DNA from: Kuafuiihalomonas sp039024635
GTDB lineage: Bacteria; Myxococcota; Kuafuiibacteriia; Kuafuiibacteriales; Kuafuiibacteriaceae
Length of the DNA: 64,000 bases
Direction of reading: 5' to 3'
Assembly: GCA_039024635.1 (NCBI GenBank)
Contig: JBCCQA010000004.1
Location: 179,447-243,446 of the forward strand
The notes under the pieces are model-generated. The model had not been told where the DNA came from. It was given only the letters and a program-made list of their open reading frames with translations, and ran no database searches. Below, in pieces: positions 15,318 through 24,121 of this stretch; the first letter of the stretch is position 1; the number at the start of each line of letters is the position of its first letter. The position numbers and the translations under genes are program-made.

Positions 15318-16778
15318 GGGTCCCACCGTATGAATCTTGAGCATGTTGGTTTGCTCCTCCTCCCGGAAGGGCATCTTGGAGGTGAGGACCACAGTGTCGC
15401 CCTCGTGCAACAGATCTTGGTCGACGCCGGCCTTCTCGACGCTCTGAACCAGCGACTCGACAGACTTCGGGGCCGGAATCTTGAGGGGTCGGACGCCCCA
15501 GAAGAGAGCCATCCTTCGGAGCTCGGCGTCTTCGGTCGCACAGCCGATGATGTCGGAAGGGGGTCTCCAGGTCCCCAAGACCCGGGGCCCCAACCCGTAT
15601 TGGGTGTAACTGACGATGGCAGCGGCGCGGGTTTCCTGGGCCGTCACGACGGCAGCACGGCTGATGGCCCAGGCGGTCGATTCTCGAATGGACTCGGAAA
15701 AGTCGGGCGGGGTTCGGGCTTCAGGGGACTGCTCGGCTGCGTGGGCGAGCGCCGCCATGGTCTCAACCGTCCGAAGTGGAAAGCGACCCATGGCCGTCTC
15801 GTCCGAGAGCATGACGGCGTCGGCCCCGTCGAAGACCGCGTTGGCCACGTCGGAGACTTCGGCGTGGGTCGGTCGTGCATGCTCGGTCATCGACATGAGC
15901 ATTTGGGTCGCCACGATCGAGATCTTGGCTCGGGCCCGGGCCCCGCGGATGGCCCGACGCTGGATCCGAGGCACGTTTTCGGGCGGAAGCTCCACGCCTA
16001 AATCGCCCCGGGCCACCATAATACCGTCCCCTTCTTCGATGATGGCCTCGAGGTACTCGACGGCTCTTGGCTTCTCGATCTTGGATATGATGGGGACCAC
16101 CCGCCCCAAGCGACTCATGTGGTCACGAAGCACGACGATGTCGTGGGGCGTTCGAACAAAAGACAGCGCCACGTAATCCACACCGAGTTCCAGTCCGAAC
16201 TCCAAGTCTTCGATGTCCTTCTTCGTCACCGATGGAATCGAGATCTCCGTCCCCGGGAGATTGATACCCTTGTTGGAAGACAGACGACCGCCCACCTTCA
16301 TCGTGACGTGGACGTCGTCCCCATCGATCCTGTCCACCAACGCACTCAAGCGCCCGTCGGCGAGCAAGATCATCTCTCCTGATCGCACATCCCGTGCGAG
16401 CCGCTCGTAGGTCGTCGGAAAACGGCCTTCACTCCCGATGAAGTCGTTGCGTGACGAAAGAACGAGCTTGTCTCCCGACGACAGGTCGACCGCCGCCTCG
16501 AGCATACCGAGTCGGATCTTAGGGCCCTGGAGGTCCTGGAGAACGCTGATTGGTCGTCCCGCCGCCTTCTCCGCCTGTCGCAGTCCCTCGTAGGTGTCGC
16601 GGTGAGCATCGTGGGTACCGTGACTGAAGTTGAGTCGAGCCACGTCGAGTCCAGCCTGGATGAGCTGAGTCTGCATTTCGACCCCCGCCGAAGCGGGACC
16701 GATGGTGCAGATCATCTTGGTCCGACGGGGCCCAGCTTCCGCGAAGCTGAATCGCTTTCCCTCAGGCGTGCCGTTCAT
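15306..16778 (-). CDS. pyk: Pyruvate kinase
   Basis: The enzyme makes pyruvate and ATP from phosphoenolpyruvate and ADP in glycolysis. Motifs include RRTKMICTIGPAS, LNFSHGTHDAH, ISKIEKPRAV with the catalytic Lys, IMVARGDLGVE and MLSDETAMGRFPL. The C-terminal allosteric domain is complete (PAPKSVESLVQSVE, then DTVVLTSKMPF). From the ATG at 16778 the protein has 490 residues. An in-frame TTG at 16790 overlaps the stop of the upstream acidic zinc-ribbon gene (TTGA), which would add four residues; neither start has a good Shine-Dalgarno, so coupling via the TTG is a real alternative. Confidence 0.96.
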   Translation of the reverse strand: MNGTPEGKRFSFAEAGPRRTKMICTIGPASAGVEMQTQLIQAGLDVARLNFSHGTHDAHRDTYEGLRQAEKAAGRPISVLQDLQGPKIRLGMLEAAVDLSSGDKLVLSSRNDFIGSEGRFPTTYERLARDVRSGEMILLADGRLSALVDRIDGDDVHVTMKVGGRLSSNKGINLPGTEISIPSVTKKDIEDLEFGLELGVDYVALSFVRTPHDIVVLRDHMSRLGRVVPIISKIEKPRAVEYLEAIIEEGDGIMVARGDLGVELPPENVPRIQRRAIRGARARAKISIVATQMLMSMTEHARPTHAEVSDVANAVFDGADAVMLSDETAMGRFPLRTVETMAALAHAAEQSPEARTPPDFSESIRESTAWAISRAAVVTAQETRAAAIVSYTQYGLGPRVLGTWRPPSDIIGCATEDAELRRMALFWGVRPLKIPAPKSVESLVQSVEKAGVDQDLLHEGDTVVLTSKMPFREEEQTNMLKIHTVGPGSG

Positions 16779-16786
16779 GGTGGGGC

Positions 16787-17209
16787 TCAATACGACTGCT
16801 CGTCGTCGTCTTCTTCGTCCTCTTCGAAGTCGTCGTCGAAATCGTCATCATCGTCGTCGTCATCATCGTCATCGAAGTCTTCGAACTCGTCCTCTTCCTC
16901 GAAGTCGTCGTCGTCCTCGGCGCTTCGACCGAGACTGCCCAAGCCGGGGTCCTTGGTGGTGGTATCGGCGCCATAGGGCGGAGGGAGCTCGTCGTTGTCG
17001 AGGTTGAGCTCGAAGTGAACCCGAGCCCGCAGTGCGGCCATGGCCGAGAGGACGTCGTCGAGGGCCTGAGCAAAGGCGTGCGCTCGATGGGGGGACGGCT
17101 TCGCGCCGCAATGGGGGCACTTGAGCGCGTTCGGGCGCTCGACCAGATGCGCGATCTTGATGTCGTAGTCACCGTCGCACGAGCTGCACTGAAACGTGAT
17201 GTTACTCAT
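16787..17209 (-). CDS. Zinc-ribbon protein with a poly-acidic tail, unknown function
   Basis: This 140-residue protein starts with a four-Cys zinc ribbon (CSSC at residues 8-11 and CPHC at 31-34) followed by a helix (residues 40-70). Its last 45 residues are almost entirely Asp and Glu with scattered Phe. The zinc ribbon resembles the short MJ0042-type ribbons common in deltaproteobacteria; no enzyme motif is present. Acidic tails of this kind often mimic nucleic acid or bind basic proteins, but this is inference. The gene ends at the start of pyk with an overlapping stop/start, so both are likely on the same messenger. The function is not known. Confidence 0.7.
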   Translation of the reverse strand: MSNITFQCSSCDGDYDIKIAHLVERPNALKCPHCGAKPSPHRAHAFAQALDDVLSAMAALRARVHFELNLDNDELPPPYGADTTTKDPGLGSLGRSAEDDDDFEEEDEFEDFDDDDDDDDDDDFDDDFEEDEEDDDEQSY

Positions 17210-17287
17210 CGAACCCGGCTCAAGGCTGGCGACGAATAGCCCGTTTGTCGAGTGCCTCGACGAAATTTCGAGACCGCTCCTCAGGGG

Positions 17288-18073
17288 TCACTCCTCGGAC
17301 TTGACCTCGTCCCACAACTCGTCGAGCTCGGCCAGCGACGCTTCGGCCGGCGCCCGTCCTTGGTCGTCCAGGCGCCGCTCGACTTCTCGAAATCGTCGCT
17401 CGAAGCGCCGCGCGCTTCCGCGCAGTGCGTCCTCGGCCGAGACACCGAGGTGGCGCGCCAGATTCACAACGCTGAACAGAAGGTCACCCACCTCGGCTTC
17501 GGTCCCCTCCCTGTCGCCTTGCGCCCGCGCGTGGTGAAGCTCTTCGAGCTCCTCTTCGAGCTTGGCCAAGACGTCTTCAACCTGGGTCCAGTCGAAGCCA
17601 ACCCTGGCCGCTCGGAGCTGCAGCTTTTGGCTGAGGGCCAGGGAAGGGAGTGCCGTCGGCACTCCATCCATCACCGACGCTCGCTCTGACTTCTCTTGGT
17701 CCTTGATGGCTTCCCAAGCACGGACGACCTCCTCCGAGGTCTCGGCCCTTCCGTCCGAGAATACATGAGGATGGCGGCGGACCATCTTGTCGGCAATTCC
17801 TTTGGCCACGTCCTCCAGGCCGAAGGCGCCCTCTTCCTCCCGAATCCGCGCCTGAAAGACCACCTGAAGAAGGACATCGCCCAGCTCCTCGCGGTGGGCC
17901 TCCGGATCCTGGGCGTCGATGGCCTCTAAGAGCTCATAGGTCTCTTCCAGCAGGTAAGGGCTCAAGCTTCGAAGGGTCTGCTCCTGATCCCAAGGGCAGC
18001 CCCCAGGACCGCGGAGTCGAGCCATCACGGCAACGAGGCGCTTCAGCTCCCCAGCCGAGGCTTCGTCGGACAT
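17288..18073 (-). CDS. mazG: Nucleoside triphosphate pyrophosphohydrolase MazG
   Basis: MazG hydrolyses NTPs and dNTPs to monophosphates and pyrophosphate, cleaning the nucleotide pool. The ATG at 18073 gives 261 residues starting MSDEASAGELKRLVAVMARL and avoids overlap with murJ. Two tandem MazG domains are visible. The first has GGCPWDQEQTLRSL, EETYELLEAID and EELGDVLLQVVF; the second has EEELEELHHA and EVGDLLFSVVNLARHLGV. The metal-binding EExxE and ExxD patterns are intact. The stop of murJ lies 36 bases upstream, so murJ and mazG may be co-transcribed. Confidence 0.94.
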   Translation of the reverse strand: MSDEASAGELKRLVAVMARLRGPGGCPWDQEQTLRSLSPYLLEETYELLEAIDAQDPEAHREELGDVLLQVVFQARIREEEGAFGLEDVAKGIADKMVRRHPHVFSDGRAETSEEVVRAWEAIKDQEKSERASVMDGVPTALPSLALSQKLQLRAARVGFDWTQVEDVLAKLEEELEELHHARAQGDREGTEAEVGDLLFSVVNLARHLGVSAEDALRGSARRFERRFREVERRLDDQGRAPAEASLAELDELWDEVKSEE

Positions 18074-18109
18074 GGAGGCGACTTGGCATGAAGAGGCGCT
18101 CCAGGCCAA

Positions 18110-19681
18110 CTATGGGGTTCGAGCTCGAAGACGCCGGCCCACCGCGTTCAAGAGCAGGCTCACCTCCGCCACTCCGAGGAGTCGAGCCGTCCCCAGATAG
18201 CCGACCGACAGCCCCAGCAGGCCCAGCGAGAGCGCCGAAGCCCGGGTCCAGGCGGGCGCGCCGTACCAGTCCAGGCTGGGGCCGACCCAAGCACCCAGCA
18301 TCACCCAGGGCGCAATGGCGAGGGCGCAGCGGAACAGCTGACCCCAAGGAAGACCGAAGCCCTGACCGTCTTTGGCCTCTCCGACCGAATCCAAGATCCG
18401 ACCCTTGAGCCATACCCCGAGCAGCGCCGCCTGCACCAGGGCGGCGACGGTCGTAGCGGTGGTCAGACCTACGATCTCAAAACGGGTGCCGAGCCCGAGG
18501 CCAAGTCCGAGGGTGGTCAACAGGGAGCCAAAGGCTGCCCACACCGGACTCCGAGTGTCGCCCACGGCATAGTAGGTCGGCACCAAGACCCGGACGAAGC
18601 CTATCGGAACCAAGGCCACGGCCATGATCCGAAGTAGAGAGACCGTGAGCCGGGCCGACTCGACGTCGAAAGCGCCGTAGCGGAACAGAGTGCCGACCAC
18701 TGGCTTCCCCAGGCCCACCAAGACGGCCGTTGCGGGAACGGTCACGAACAGGGTCGCCCGCAAAGCCTGGTCGAACGTAGACGCGAAGGCCTGCCGATCC
18801 CGATCGACGGCGTGTTGAGAAAGCATCGGAAGGGCGGCGATGCTGATGCTGACAGCGAAGACGCCAAGAGCGAACTCCTCCAGTCGGCTGGCATAGAAGT
18901 AACAGCTGAGCTGGCCGAAAGGCAGATAGGAAGCGATCTGCCGGATCACGATTAAGTTCAACTGATAGACGCCCACGCCGAACAGCGCCGGGACCATCCG
19001 TCGAAGAAGCAGGCGTAGGTCCGGGTCATTGGGCGCCCACCGCGGTGGCGTCGCCAACCCGACCCGAAGCAGGGGCCCGAACTGAAGGAGCGCCTGAAGG
19101 ACACCACCCAGCAGGACACCCCAGGCCGCGGCAACGATGGGGGTGGGAAAGCGATCCCGAAAGAGAAGGACCACGCCGATGACGGCGACGTTCAGGAGCA
19201 TCGGCGCCGCGGCCGGTGCGGCGAAGATGCCGTAGGCATTGAGCGCCCCGCCAGCCACCGCCACCAGGGACACGAAGAACAGGTAGGGCATCATCACCCG
19301 AGTCATGTTCTGAGCCAGCTGTGCCCGCTCGGCATCGAAGCCTCCGGCGAAGGCCTCTACCAGAAGGCCGGGCGCGAGCACGCCGAGCGCCGTCAGTCCC
19401 ACCAAGACCGGAAGCAAAGCGCCGAGCACGCTCGCTACGAACCGCCGTGCACCCGGGTGTCCGTCTCGACTCCGGACCTCGGTCAGAATGGGAACGAAGG
19501 CGATCATCAAGGTTCCCTCGGCGACCAGCCGACGAAATACGTTGGGAATGGTCTGAGCGGCGACGAAGGCGTCCAGGGCCACACCGGCCCCGAAGGCATG
19601 GGCAAGAACCGCGTCTCGGACATACCCTAAAATTCGGCTCCCCAAGGTGAAGACGGCCACGATACCCGCCCGCCGGGCCAT
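18110..19681 (-). CDS. murJ: Lipid II flippase MurJ (MviN)
   Basis: MurJ moves lipid II across the inner membrane for peptidoglycan synthesis. The protein has about 14 hydrophobic segments and family motifs LGSRILGYVRDAVLAHAFG and FRRLVAEGTLMIAFVPIL near the N-terminus, then MMPYLFFVSLVAVAGGALNA and a VLVPTYYAVGDTRSPVWAA segment in the second half. The ATG at 19681 gives 523 residues and starts MARRAGIVAVFTLGSR, like other MurJ proteins; an in-frame start at 19738 would lengthen it by 19 residues and invade the rpsT promoter region. The gene diverges from rpsT. Confidence 0.95.
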   Translation of the reverse strand: MARRAGIVAVFTLGSRILGYVRDAVLAHAFGAGVALDAFVAAQTIPNVFRRLVAEGTLMIAFVPILTEVRSRDGHPGARRFVASVLGALLPVLVGLTALGVLAPGLLVEAFAGGFDAERAQLAQNMTRVMMPYLFFVSLVAVAGGALNAYGIFAAPAAAPMLLNVAVIGVVLLFRDRFPTPIVAAAWGVLLGGVLQALLQFGPLLRVGLATPPRWAPNDPDLRLLLRRMVPALFGVGVYQLNLIVIRQIASYLPFGQLSCYFYASRLEEFALGVFAVSISIAALPMLSQHAVDRDRQAFASTFDQALRATLFVTVPATAVLVGLGKPVVGTLFRYGAFDVESARLTVSLLRIMAVALVPIGFVRVLVPTYYAVGDTRSPVWAAFGSLLTTLGLGLGLGTRFEIVGLTTATTVAALVQAALLGVWLKGRILDSVGEAKDGQGFGLPWGQLFRCALAIAPWVMLGAWVGPSLDWYGAPAWTRASALSLGLLGLSVGYLGTARLLGVAEVSLLLNAVGRRLRARTP

Positions 19682-19719
19682 CGTGGCTCCCGCTCCCTGA
19701 GCTGATGGCTCGCCTCGAC

Positions 19720-19748
19720 TTGACAACTGCCGGCTCACTCCCTACTTC
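19720..19748 (+). promoter_or_regulatory. rpsT: Candidate rpsT promoter
   Basis: A perfect TTGACA (19720-19725) is followed after 17 bases by the weak hexamer TACTTC (19743-19748). A transcript from here would have a very short leader with the AGAGG Shine-Dalgarno of rpsT. The -10 match is poor. Confidence 0.4.
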
Positions 19749-19770
19749 CGCCGTTCTCCGAGAGGAACAC

Positions 19771-20019
19771 GTGCCGAACCATCGCTCAGCCGCAAAGCGC
19801 CAGCGCCAGAACGAAAAGCGCCGCCAACGGAACTCCGCCTTCAAAGCTCGGATGCGCCGCATCATGCGGAACGCCCGCAGCGCTGCCGACAGCGAGGCCG
19901 AGGACAAGGACGCGCTCTTGGCCGAAGCGGTCCGCATCGTTCAGAAAGCACGGTCTCGGAAGGTGATTCATCCGTCGACGGCCAGCCGCTATGTCTCTCG
20001 CTTGATGCAGAGGGCCTAG
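19771..20019 (+). CDS. rpsT: Small ribosomal subunit protein bS20
   Basis: S20 binds 16S rRNA early in 30S assembly. A GTG start at 19771 gives 82 residues beginning (M)PNHRSAAKRQRQNEKRR, equal to the canonical bS20 N-terminus, and a GAGAGG Shine-Dalgarno stands seven bases upstream. An upstream ATG at 19705 is in frame but would add an unrelated leader. The protein is very basic, with the conserved C-terminal segment KVIHPSTASRYVSRLMQ. It is divergent from murJ and convergent with purD. Confidence 0.96.
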   Translation: MPNHRSAAKRQRQNEKRRQRNSAFKARMRRIMRNARSAADSEAEDKDALLAEAVRIVQKARSRKVIHPSTASRYVSRLMQRA

Positions 20020-20027
20020 GACCAGCC

Positions 20028-21266
20028 TCATCCTAGAGCGCGCCGCCCGATGTCGCGGCGAACCTGAGCCCCTTCGAAACGAATAGCCTCGACCCCGCGG
20101 TAGGCCAGGCCCAGCGCGTCGCTGACGTCGTCCGCCGTCGCCGTGACGGCCAAGACCCGGCCCCCACTCGTGACCAGCTCACCTTGGGACCCGCCCACGC
20201 CGGCGCAGGCGACGAAGCAGCCCATGGCCTCTGCCTCCTCAAGGCCTCGGATGGCTCGCCCTTTGACCGGGGCGCCCGGATAGCCCTCCGAAGCCATCAC
20301 CACCGTCGCCGCGGCCCCATCGGACAAAGACGCCCGATCGAGGCCGAGCCGGCCCGCTGCGGCTGACGCGAAGACCTCAGCCACGTCGTCCCGCCACAAG
20401 GGAAGGACGACCTGAGCCTCCGGATCTCCGAAGCGGACGTTGTACTCGAGCACCCTGGGTCCCGAGGGGGTCAGCATGAGGCCAGCGTAGAGAACGCCCC
20501 GAAAAGGCTGCCCGCGGCCAGACATCCAGTCCAGGACCGGGAGCACGCAGTCCTGCGCCACTCGGTCCAGGTCGAGCTCGTAGGGCACCGGTGCGTAGGC
20601 GCCCATGCCACCCGTATTCGGGCCTTCGTCGCCTTCCAGAAGGCGCTTGTGATCCTGCGACGGTGACAGGGTGAGCGCCCGGGTGCCGTCGCAGATCGCA
20701 AGGACGGAGACCTCGGGCCCTTCGAGGCGCTCCTCAACCACGACCCGTCGACCAGCCTGACCCATCGAACCCTGCAAGAGATCTCGAATGGCGGCCTCCG
20801 TCTCGGCCGGTCCATTGGGAAGAAGAACCCCCTTTCCCGCCGCAAGACCGTCCGCCTTTATCACTGCACGTCCCAGTTCGTGGGCCAAAGCCACCGCCGG
20901 CGCCTCCGACTCGAAGGCCGCCCCTCGGGCCGTCGGAACCCCCGCTTCGGTCATGACTTGTTTGGCGAAGGCCTTACTGGACTCCAACCGAGCCGCTTCG
21001 GCCGTAGGGCCGAAGGCCCGGATGCCCGCCCCTTCGAGTCGATCGACCAATCCGGCGGCCAGGGGCGCCTCCGGGCCCACGACGACCAGATCGAAGTCGC
21101 TGGCGAGAGCGGTCCACTCGTCGACCTTCGAGGCAGAATGGATCTCGTGGGTGCGCGCGATCCCCGCGTTGCCCGGCGCCACGACCACCCGTCGAGCCGG
21201 GGCGGAGAGCGCTCGCGCCAGTGCGTGCTCTCGTCCACCGCTGCCGACGATCAGCACCGACTTCAC
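20028..21266 (-). CDS. purD: Phosphoribosylamine-glycine ligase
   Basis: PurD makes glycinamide ribonucleotide, the second step of purine synthesis. The 412-residue protein shows the N-terminal VGSGGREHALA motif, the ATP-grasp region (VIKADGLAAGKGVLLP, VVEERLEGPEVSVLA), and the active-site strand GVLYAGLMLTPSGPRVLEYNVRFGDPEAQVVLPL split by short gaps. It starts with GTG at 21266, whose bases overlap the stop codon of the TPR gene upstream (GTGA). The order purH, TPR gene, purD suggests a shared transcript, which would place two purine genes around a membrane protein of unknown role. Confidence 0.96.
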   Translation of the reverse strand: MKSVLIVGSGGREHALARALSAPARRVVVAPGNAGIARTHEIHSASKVDEWTALASDFDLVVVGPEAPLAAGLVDRLEGAGIRAFGPTAEAARLESSKAFAKQVMTEAGVPTARGAAFESEAPAVALAHELGRAVIKADGLAAGKGVLLPNGPAETEAAIRDLLQGSMGQAGRRVVVEERLEGPEVSVLAICDGTRALTLSPSQDHKRLLEGDEGPNTGGMGAYAPVPYELDLDRVAQDCVLPVLDWMSGRGQPFRGVLYAGLMLTPSGPRVLEYNVRFGDPEAQVVLPLWRDDVAEVFASAAAGRLGLDRASLSDGAAATVVMASEGYPGAPVKGRAIRGLEEAEAMGCFVACAGVGGSQGELVTSGGRVLAVTATADDVSDALGLAYRGVEAIRFEGAQVRRDIGRRALG

Positions 21267-24046
21267 AAGCCGGCCTCACGAAGCAGGCGCCGAAGCCTCA
21301 AGCTGTTTGGGTTGATGGCGAAGGCCCGCTCCAGTTCGGCCAGGGCCTCGTCCCGATTCGGCCCGTCCAGCTGGAGACCGGCCCGGGCGACCGCGGCCTC
21401 GGTGAAGCCTGGGTTGGCGCGCAGAGCGTCGTCGAAAGAGTCTTCGGCCCGCTGAGTTTGGCCAAGGGCCATTTGGGCCCGGGCGCGCAGCACCAAAGCC
21501 AGAGGATGGCCGCGCTCCAGGGCCAGGATACGGCCCGAAGTACGCAAGGTCCGACGAGGGCGCTCCCCATCGAGCTGAAGCTGAGCGGCATAGATCAAGC
21601 CCGGTATCACGCCGTCATCGAGGCGCAACGCGCGATCTACGGCTTCCTGCGCCTGGCCTGGCTCGCCGCTGAAGTACAGCATCAGACCGATGGCCGCGTA
21701 GGCCACGGGCGCATTTCGCTCCGTCGAAGCCGAAGCCCGGAAGGCTTCGATGGCTTCGGCGACCGGCACGTCACTCAAAGCAACGGGCGTGAAGCGGCTC
21801 CGGGCCCGAGCCTCTTCGGGGTCGATGTCGGCCGCCTCCGCCATCACGACGTAGGCCTGGGTCGGTTGACCCCTTCGAAGATGGTAGGCGGCCAGGATAC
21901 CGGCCAGCCGAGGGTCTCGGGGATCGTTGGCGCGCGCGTTCTGGAGATTGTCGAGGGCCTTCTTGAAGTCGTTTCGCTGCTCAGCTGCCCGGCCTGCCAA
22001 GACCAAGACCGCCGGCTCGTTGGGTCCTTCCTTTTGGGCGCGACTGGCCATCCGCTCCGCGGTCTCCCTGTCTTTGAGCAGGAGCGCCGACTCTCCTCGC
22101 ACGATGAGCGCAGGCAAGTACTCACGATCGAAGGTCAGGGCCTGTTCCGCAAGCTCAGCCGCTCGCCCGGGCCGGCCCGCCAAGAGCTCGGCCCGCGCCC
22201 AACCTCCAAAGATGGCCGAGCCTCGCGGGCCCTGCGGCGGCGCCAGTCGCAGAGCCGACTGGAAAGCCTCAGCTGCCTGAACCGGTCGGCGGAGCTCCAG
22301 CATCAGCTCCCCGAGGCGGATGTGGGCCTTCTGATCGTAGCCCGACTTCTGAAGGGCCTGCTCGTAGGCCTGCTGAGCTTGGGTCGAGCGCCCCAGGCTA
22401 CGCTCCAGGTCGCCAACGTCGATGTAGCTCGCCCCATCTTCGGGGGTGAGCTGCTGCCGAGCCTCATGAAAGCCCATGGCGGTCTCGAAGCGGCCCAGGC
22501 GAGCGTGGGCGGCACCAAGCAAGCGAGGGACGAGGAGCAGCTCGGGGTTCGAAGCCTTGGCCCCCTCGATCTCTTCGATGGCCAGCTCGACGTTCCCTTC
22601 CAAGAAGCACTGGGCCAAGAGAAGCCGCGCTCGTCCGTCCTCGGGCCCGTGCCGTACAGCCGCGTTCCCGTGATCCAAACACTGGTTGAGTCGGTTTCGG
22701 GCCACCGCTAGAGCGGCCGCCCCGCGATGGACCGCCATCGATTCGGGATGAAGTCGAAGCCCGTAGCGAATCACCGCCTCGACGAACTTCACTCTCTCCG
22801 GGCTCGAGGTGGCGAGGGAACGGGCCGCAAAGGCCTCCACGTACCCGCCGATGGCCCGGGCCTCGTCCTGGTCGACCAGCAGGGCCCGGCGAAAGAACTC
22901 TTCGGCCTGGCCGTAGTCCGACCAGGTGTCCCGATTCAAACTCTCGTCTCCCTCTGCCAACAGCTCTTCTAGGCCGAGCTCGGGGGCGCCTAACTCCTCC
23001 TGCCAGGCGGCCGCGACTCTTCGGACGGGGTTCAATCCGATCGGCTTTGAAGACACCCGACCCGCAAGCAGATTCTCGTAGACACGCTGGATGACCGTCC
23101 GCTGACTCCAGGCACCGGCACCGACGGCCGCCACCACGCCGCCCAGGACGAGCCACTTGAAGATTTGACCCGGCGAAGCCCCACGATGGACCGTGACCCC
23201 CGAAGCCCGTTCGTTGCTGATCTGTGGGCTCTTGAGGGCAGAGATATAGGCCAGCTCGGGGAATCGCTCCACGGGTGAGAAGTTGCTGCCGTCTCGAGAG
23301 ACGTCATCGTGAGAGGTCAGCTCACCCCGACGGAGTCGGTCGCGGACGTCGTCGAGGCTCATGGGCCCTTCCGCCCGACCACCGTGCCTGGGACGTACCC
23401 ACCACTGCACGTCGCCCGCCAAGGCCTGACCGCCCTGTTGCTTCTGCTGATGGACTTCGCAAAGCCCGATCACCTTGTCGAACTCGTCTACCAGAGGCGT
23501 ACCGCAGACCGAGCAGGCGGCCCCCCCCACGTCGGCTTCGTCAGCATCGGGTAGCTCTAAGCCTCCATCGGCGGAGCTATACTCGCCCATCGGGCGGGCG
23601 CCTCCACCCAGGGCCTGGTTACCTTCGAGGGCGTCCCCGAAGTCCTGAGCCCCACCTAAGGCCGGCGCGCCTCCGAAGTCCTGGGCGCCGCTCATCTCCG
23701 GTCCGCCGGCGGGGGCGCTTCCGAATTCTTGACCCGACTGAGGCGCCAGATCCGCAAACTCGGCCGGCGGACCGCCCTGGGCGCCATAGGCCGAGAATCC
23801 GCCGCCTGGCGCTGGTGCGGGAGACGGAGGCTCCTGGGCAAAGTCCAGGCCCTGGTCCCAGCCTCCGCCTCCGCTTTGAGGCACCGGCTCCTCGGCCGAG
23901 GCCGCCCCCGCGCCATCGGCCGGCCCCGCTCGGGTCACGAGCTTCACATGGCCGCAGTAGGGGCACTGGGCGCCGACCGGCTGATCGGTGAGCTGCGCGT
24001 CGTCGATTGTGTACGTTGCGCTACAGACTTCGCACTGGATCCGCAT
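21263..24046 (-). CDS. Zinc-ribbon, GYF-like, single-TM protein with C-terminal TPR repeats
   Basis: The 927-residue protein begins with an MJ0042-type zinc ribbon (CEVC at 5-8, CPYC at 28-31). A Gly/Ala/Pro-rich linker with repeated AQDFG units follows (about 40-175), then a second Cys pair (CSVCG), then a GYF-like domain (WWVRPRHGGRAEGPMSLDDV, about residues 215-265). One transmembrane helix follows (IFKWLVLGGVVAAVGAGAW), then some 550 residues of helical TPR repeats predicted outside the cytoplasm. The zinc-ribbon/GYF/TM order recalls the cytosolic module of the myxobacterial gliding protein GltJ (AgmX), but the C-terminal part differs. A strong GGAAAGG precedes the ATG. No enzymatic motif is seen. 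The gene is tied to purD by a 4-base overlap. Confidence 0.8.
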   Translation of the reverse strand: MRIQCEVCSATYTIDDAQLTDQPVGAQCPYCGHVKLVTRAGPADGAGAASAEEPVPQSGGGGWDQGLDFAQEPPSPAPAPGGGFSAYGAQGGPPAEFADLAPQSGQEFGSAPAGGPEMSGAQDFGGAPALGGAQDFGDALEGNQALGGGARPMGEYSSADGGLELPDADEADVGGAACSVCGTPLVDEFDKVIGLCEVHQQKQQGGQALAGDVQWWVRPRHGGRAEGPMSLDDVRDRLRRGELTSHDDVSRDGSNFSPVERFPELAYISALKSPQISNERASGVTVHRGASPGQIFKWLVLGGVVAAVGAGAWSQRTVIQRVYENLLAGRVSSKPIGLNPVRRVAAAWQEELGAPELGLEELLAEGDESLNRDTWSDYGQAEEFFRRALLVDQDEARAIGGYVEAFAARSLATSSPERVKFVEAVIRYGLRLHPESMAVHRGAAALAVARNRLNQCLDHGNAAVRHGPEDGRARLLLAQCFLEGNVELAIEEIEGAKASNPELLLVPRLLGAAHARLGRFETAMGFHEARQQLTPEDGASYIDVGDLERSLGRSTQAQQAYEQALQKSGYDQKAHIRLGELMLELRRPVQAAEAFQSALRLAPPQGPRGSAIFGGWARAELLAGRPGRAAELAEQALTFDREYLPALIVRGESALLLKDRETAERMASRAQKEGPNEPAVLVLAGRAAEQRNDFKKALDNLQNARANDPRDPRLAGILAAYHLRRGQPTQAYVVMAEAADIDPEEARARSRFTPVALSDVPVAEAIEAFRASASTERNAPVAYAAIGLMLYFSGEPGQAQEAVDRALRLDDGVIPGLIYAAQLQLDGERPRRTLRTSGRILALERGHPLALVLRARAQMALGQTQRAEDSFDDALRANPGFTEAAVARAGLQLDGPNRDEALAELERAFAINPNSLRLRRLLREAGL

Positions 24047-24121
24047 GCGGCCCTTTCCGGCCTGGAGAACCTACTCAGCTCCGTCACCCAGCGCAAACGG
24101 GGGCCACCCCGGTCCCCTGGA

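Noticed and set aside
16762..17172. Thr/Ser-rich frame over the acidic tail region
   Set aside because: It arises from the repeated GAC/GAG codons read in another frame; the zinc-ribbon frame is coherent.
21221..22711. 496-codon open frame antisense to the TPR gene
   Set aside because: The minus-strand frame has clear TPR, GYF and zinc-ribbon features; this one is a GC-rich shadow.
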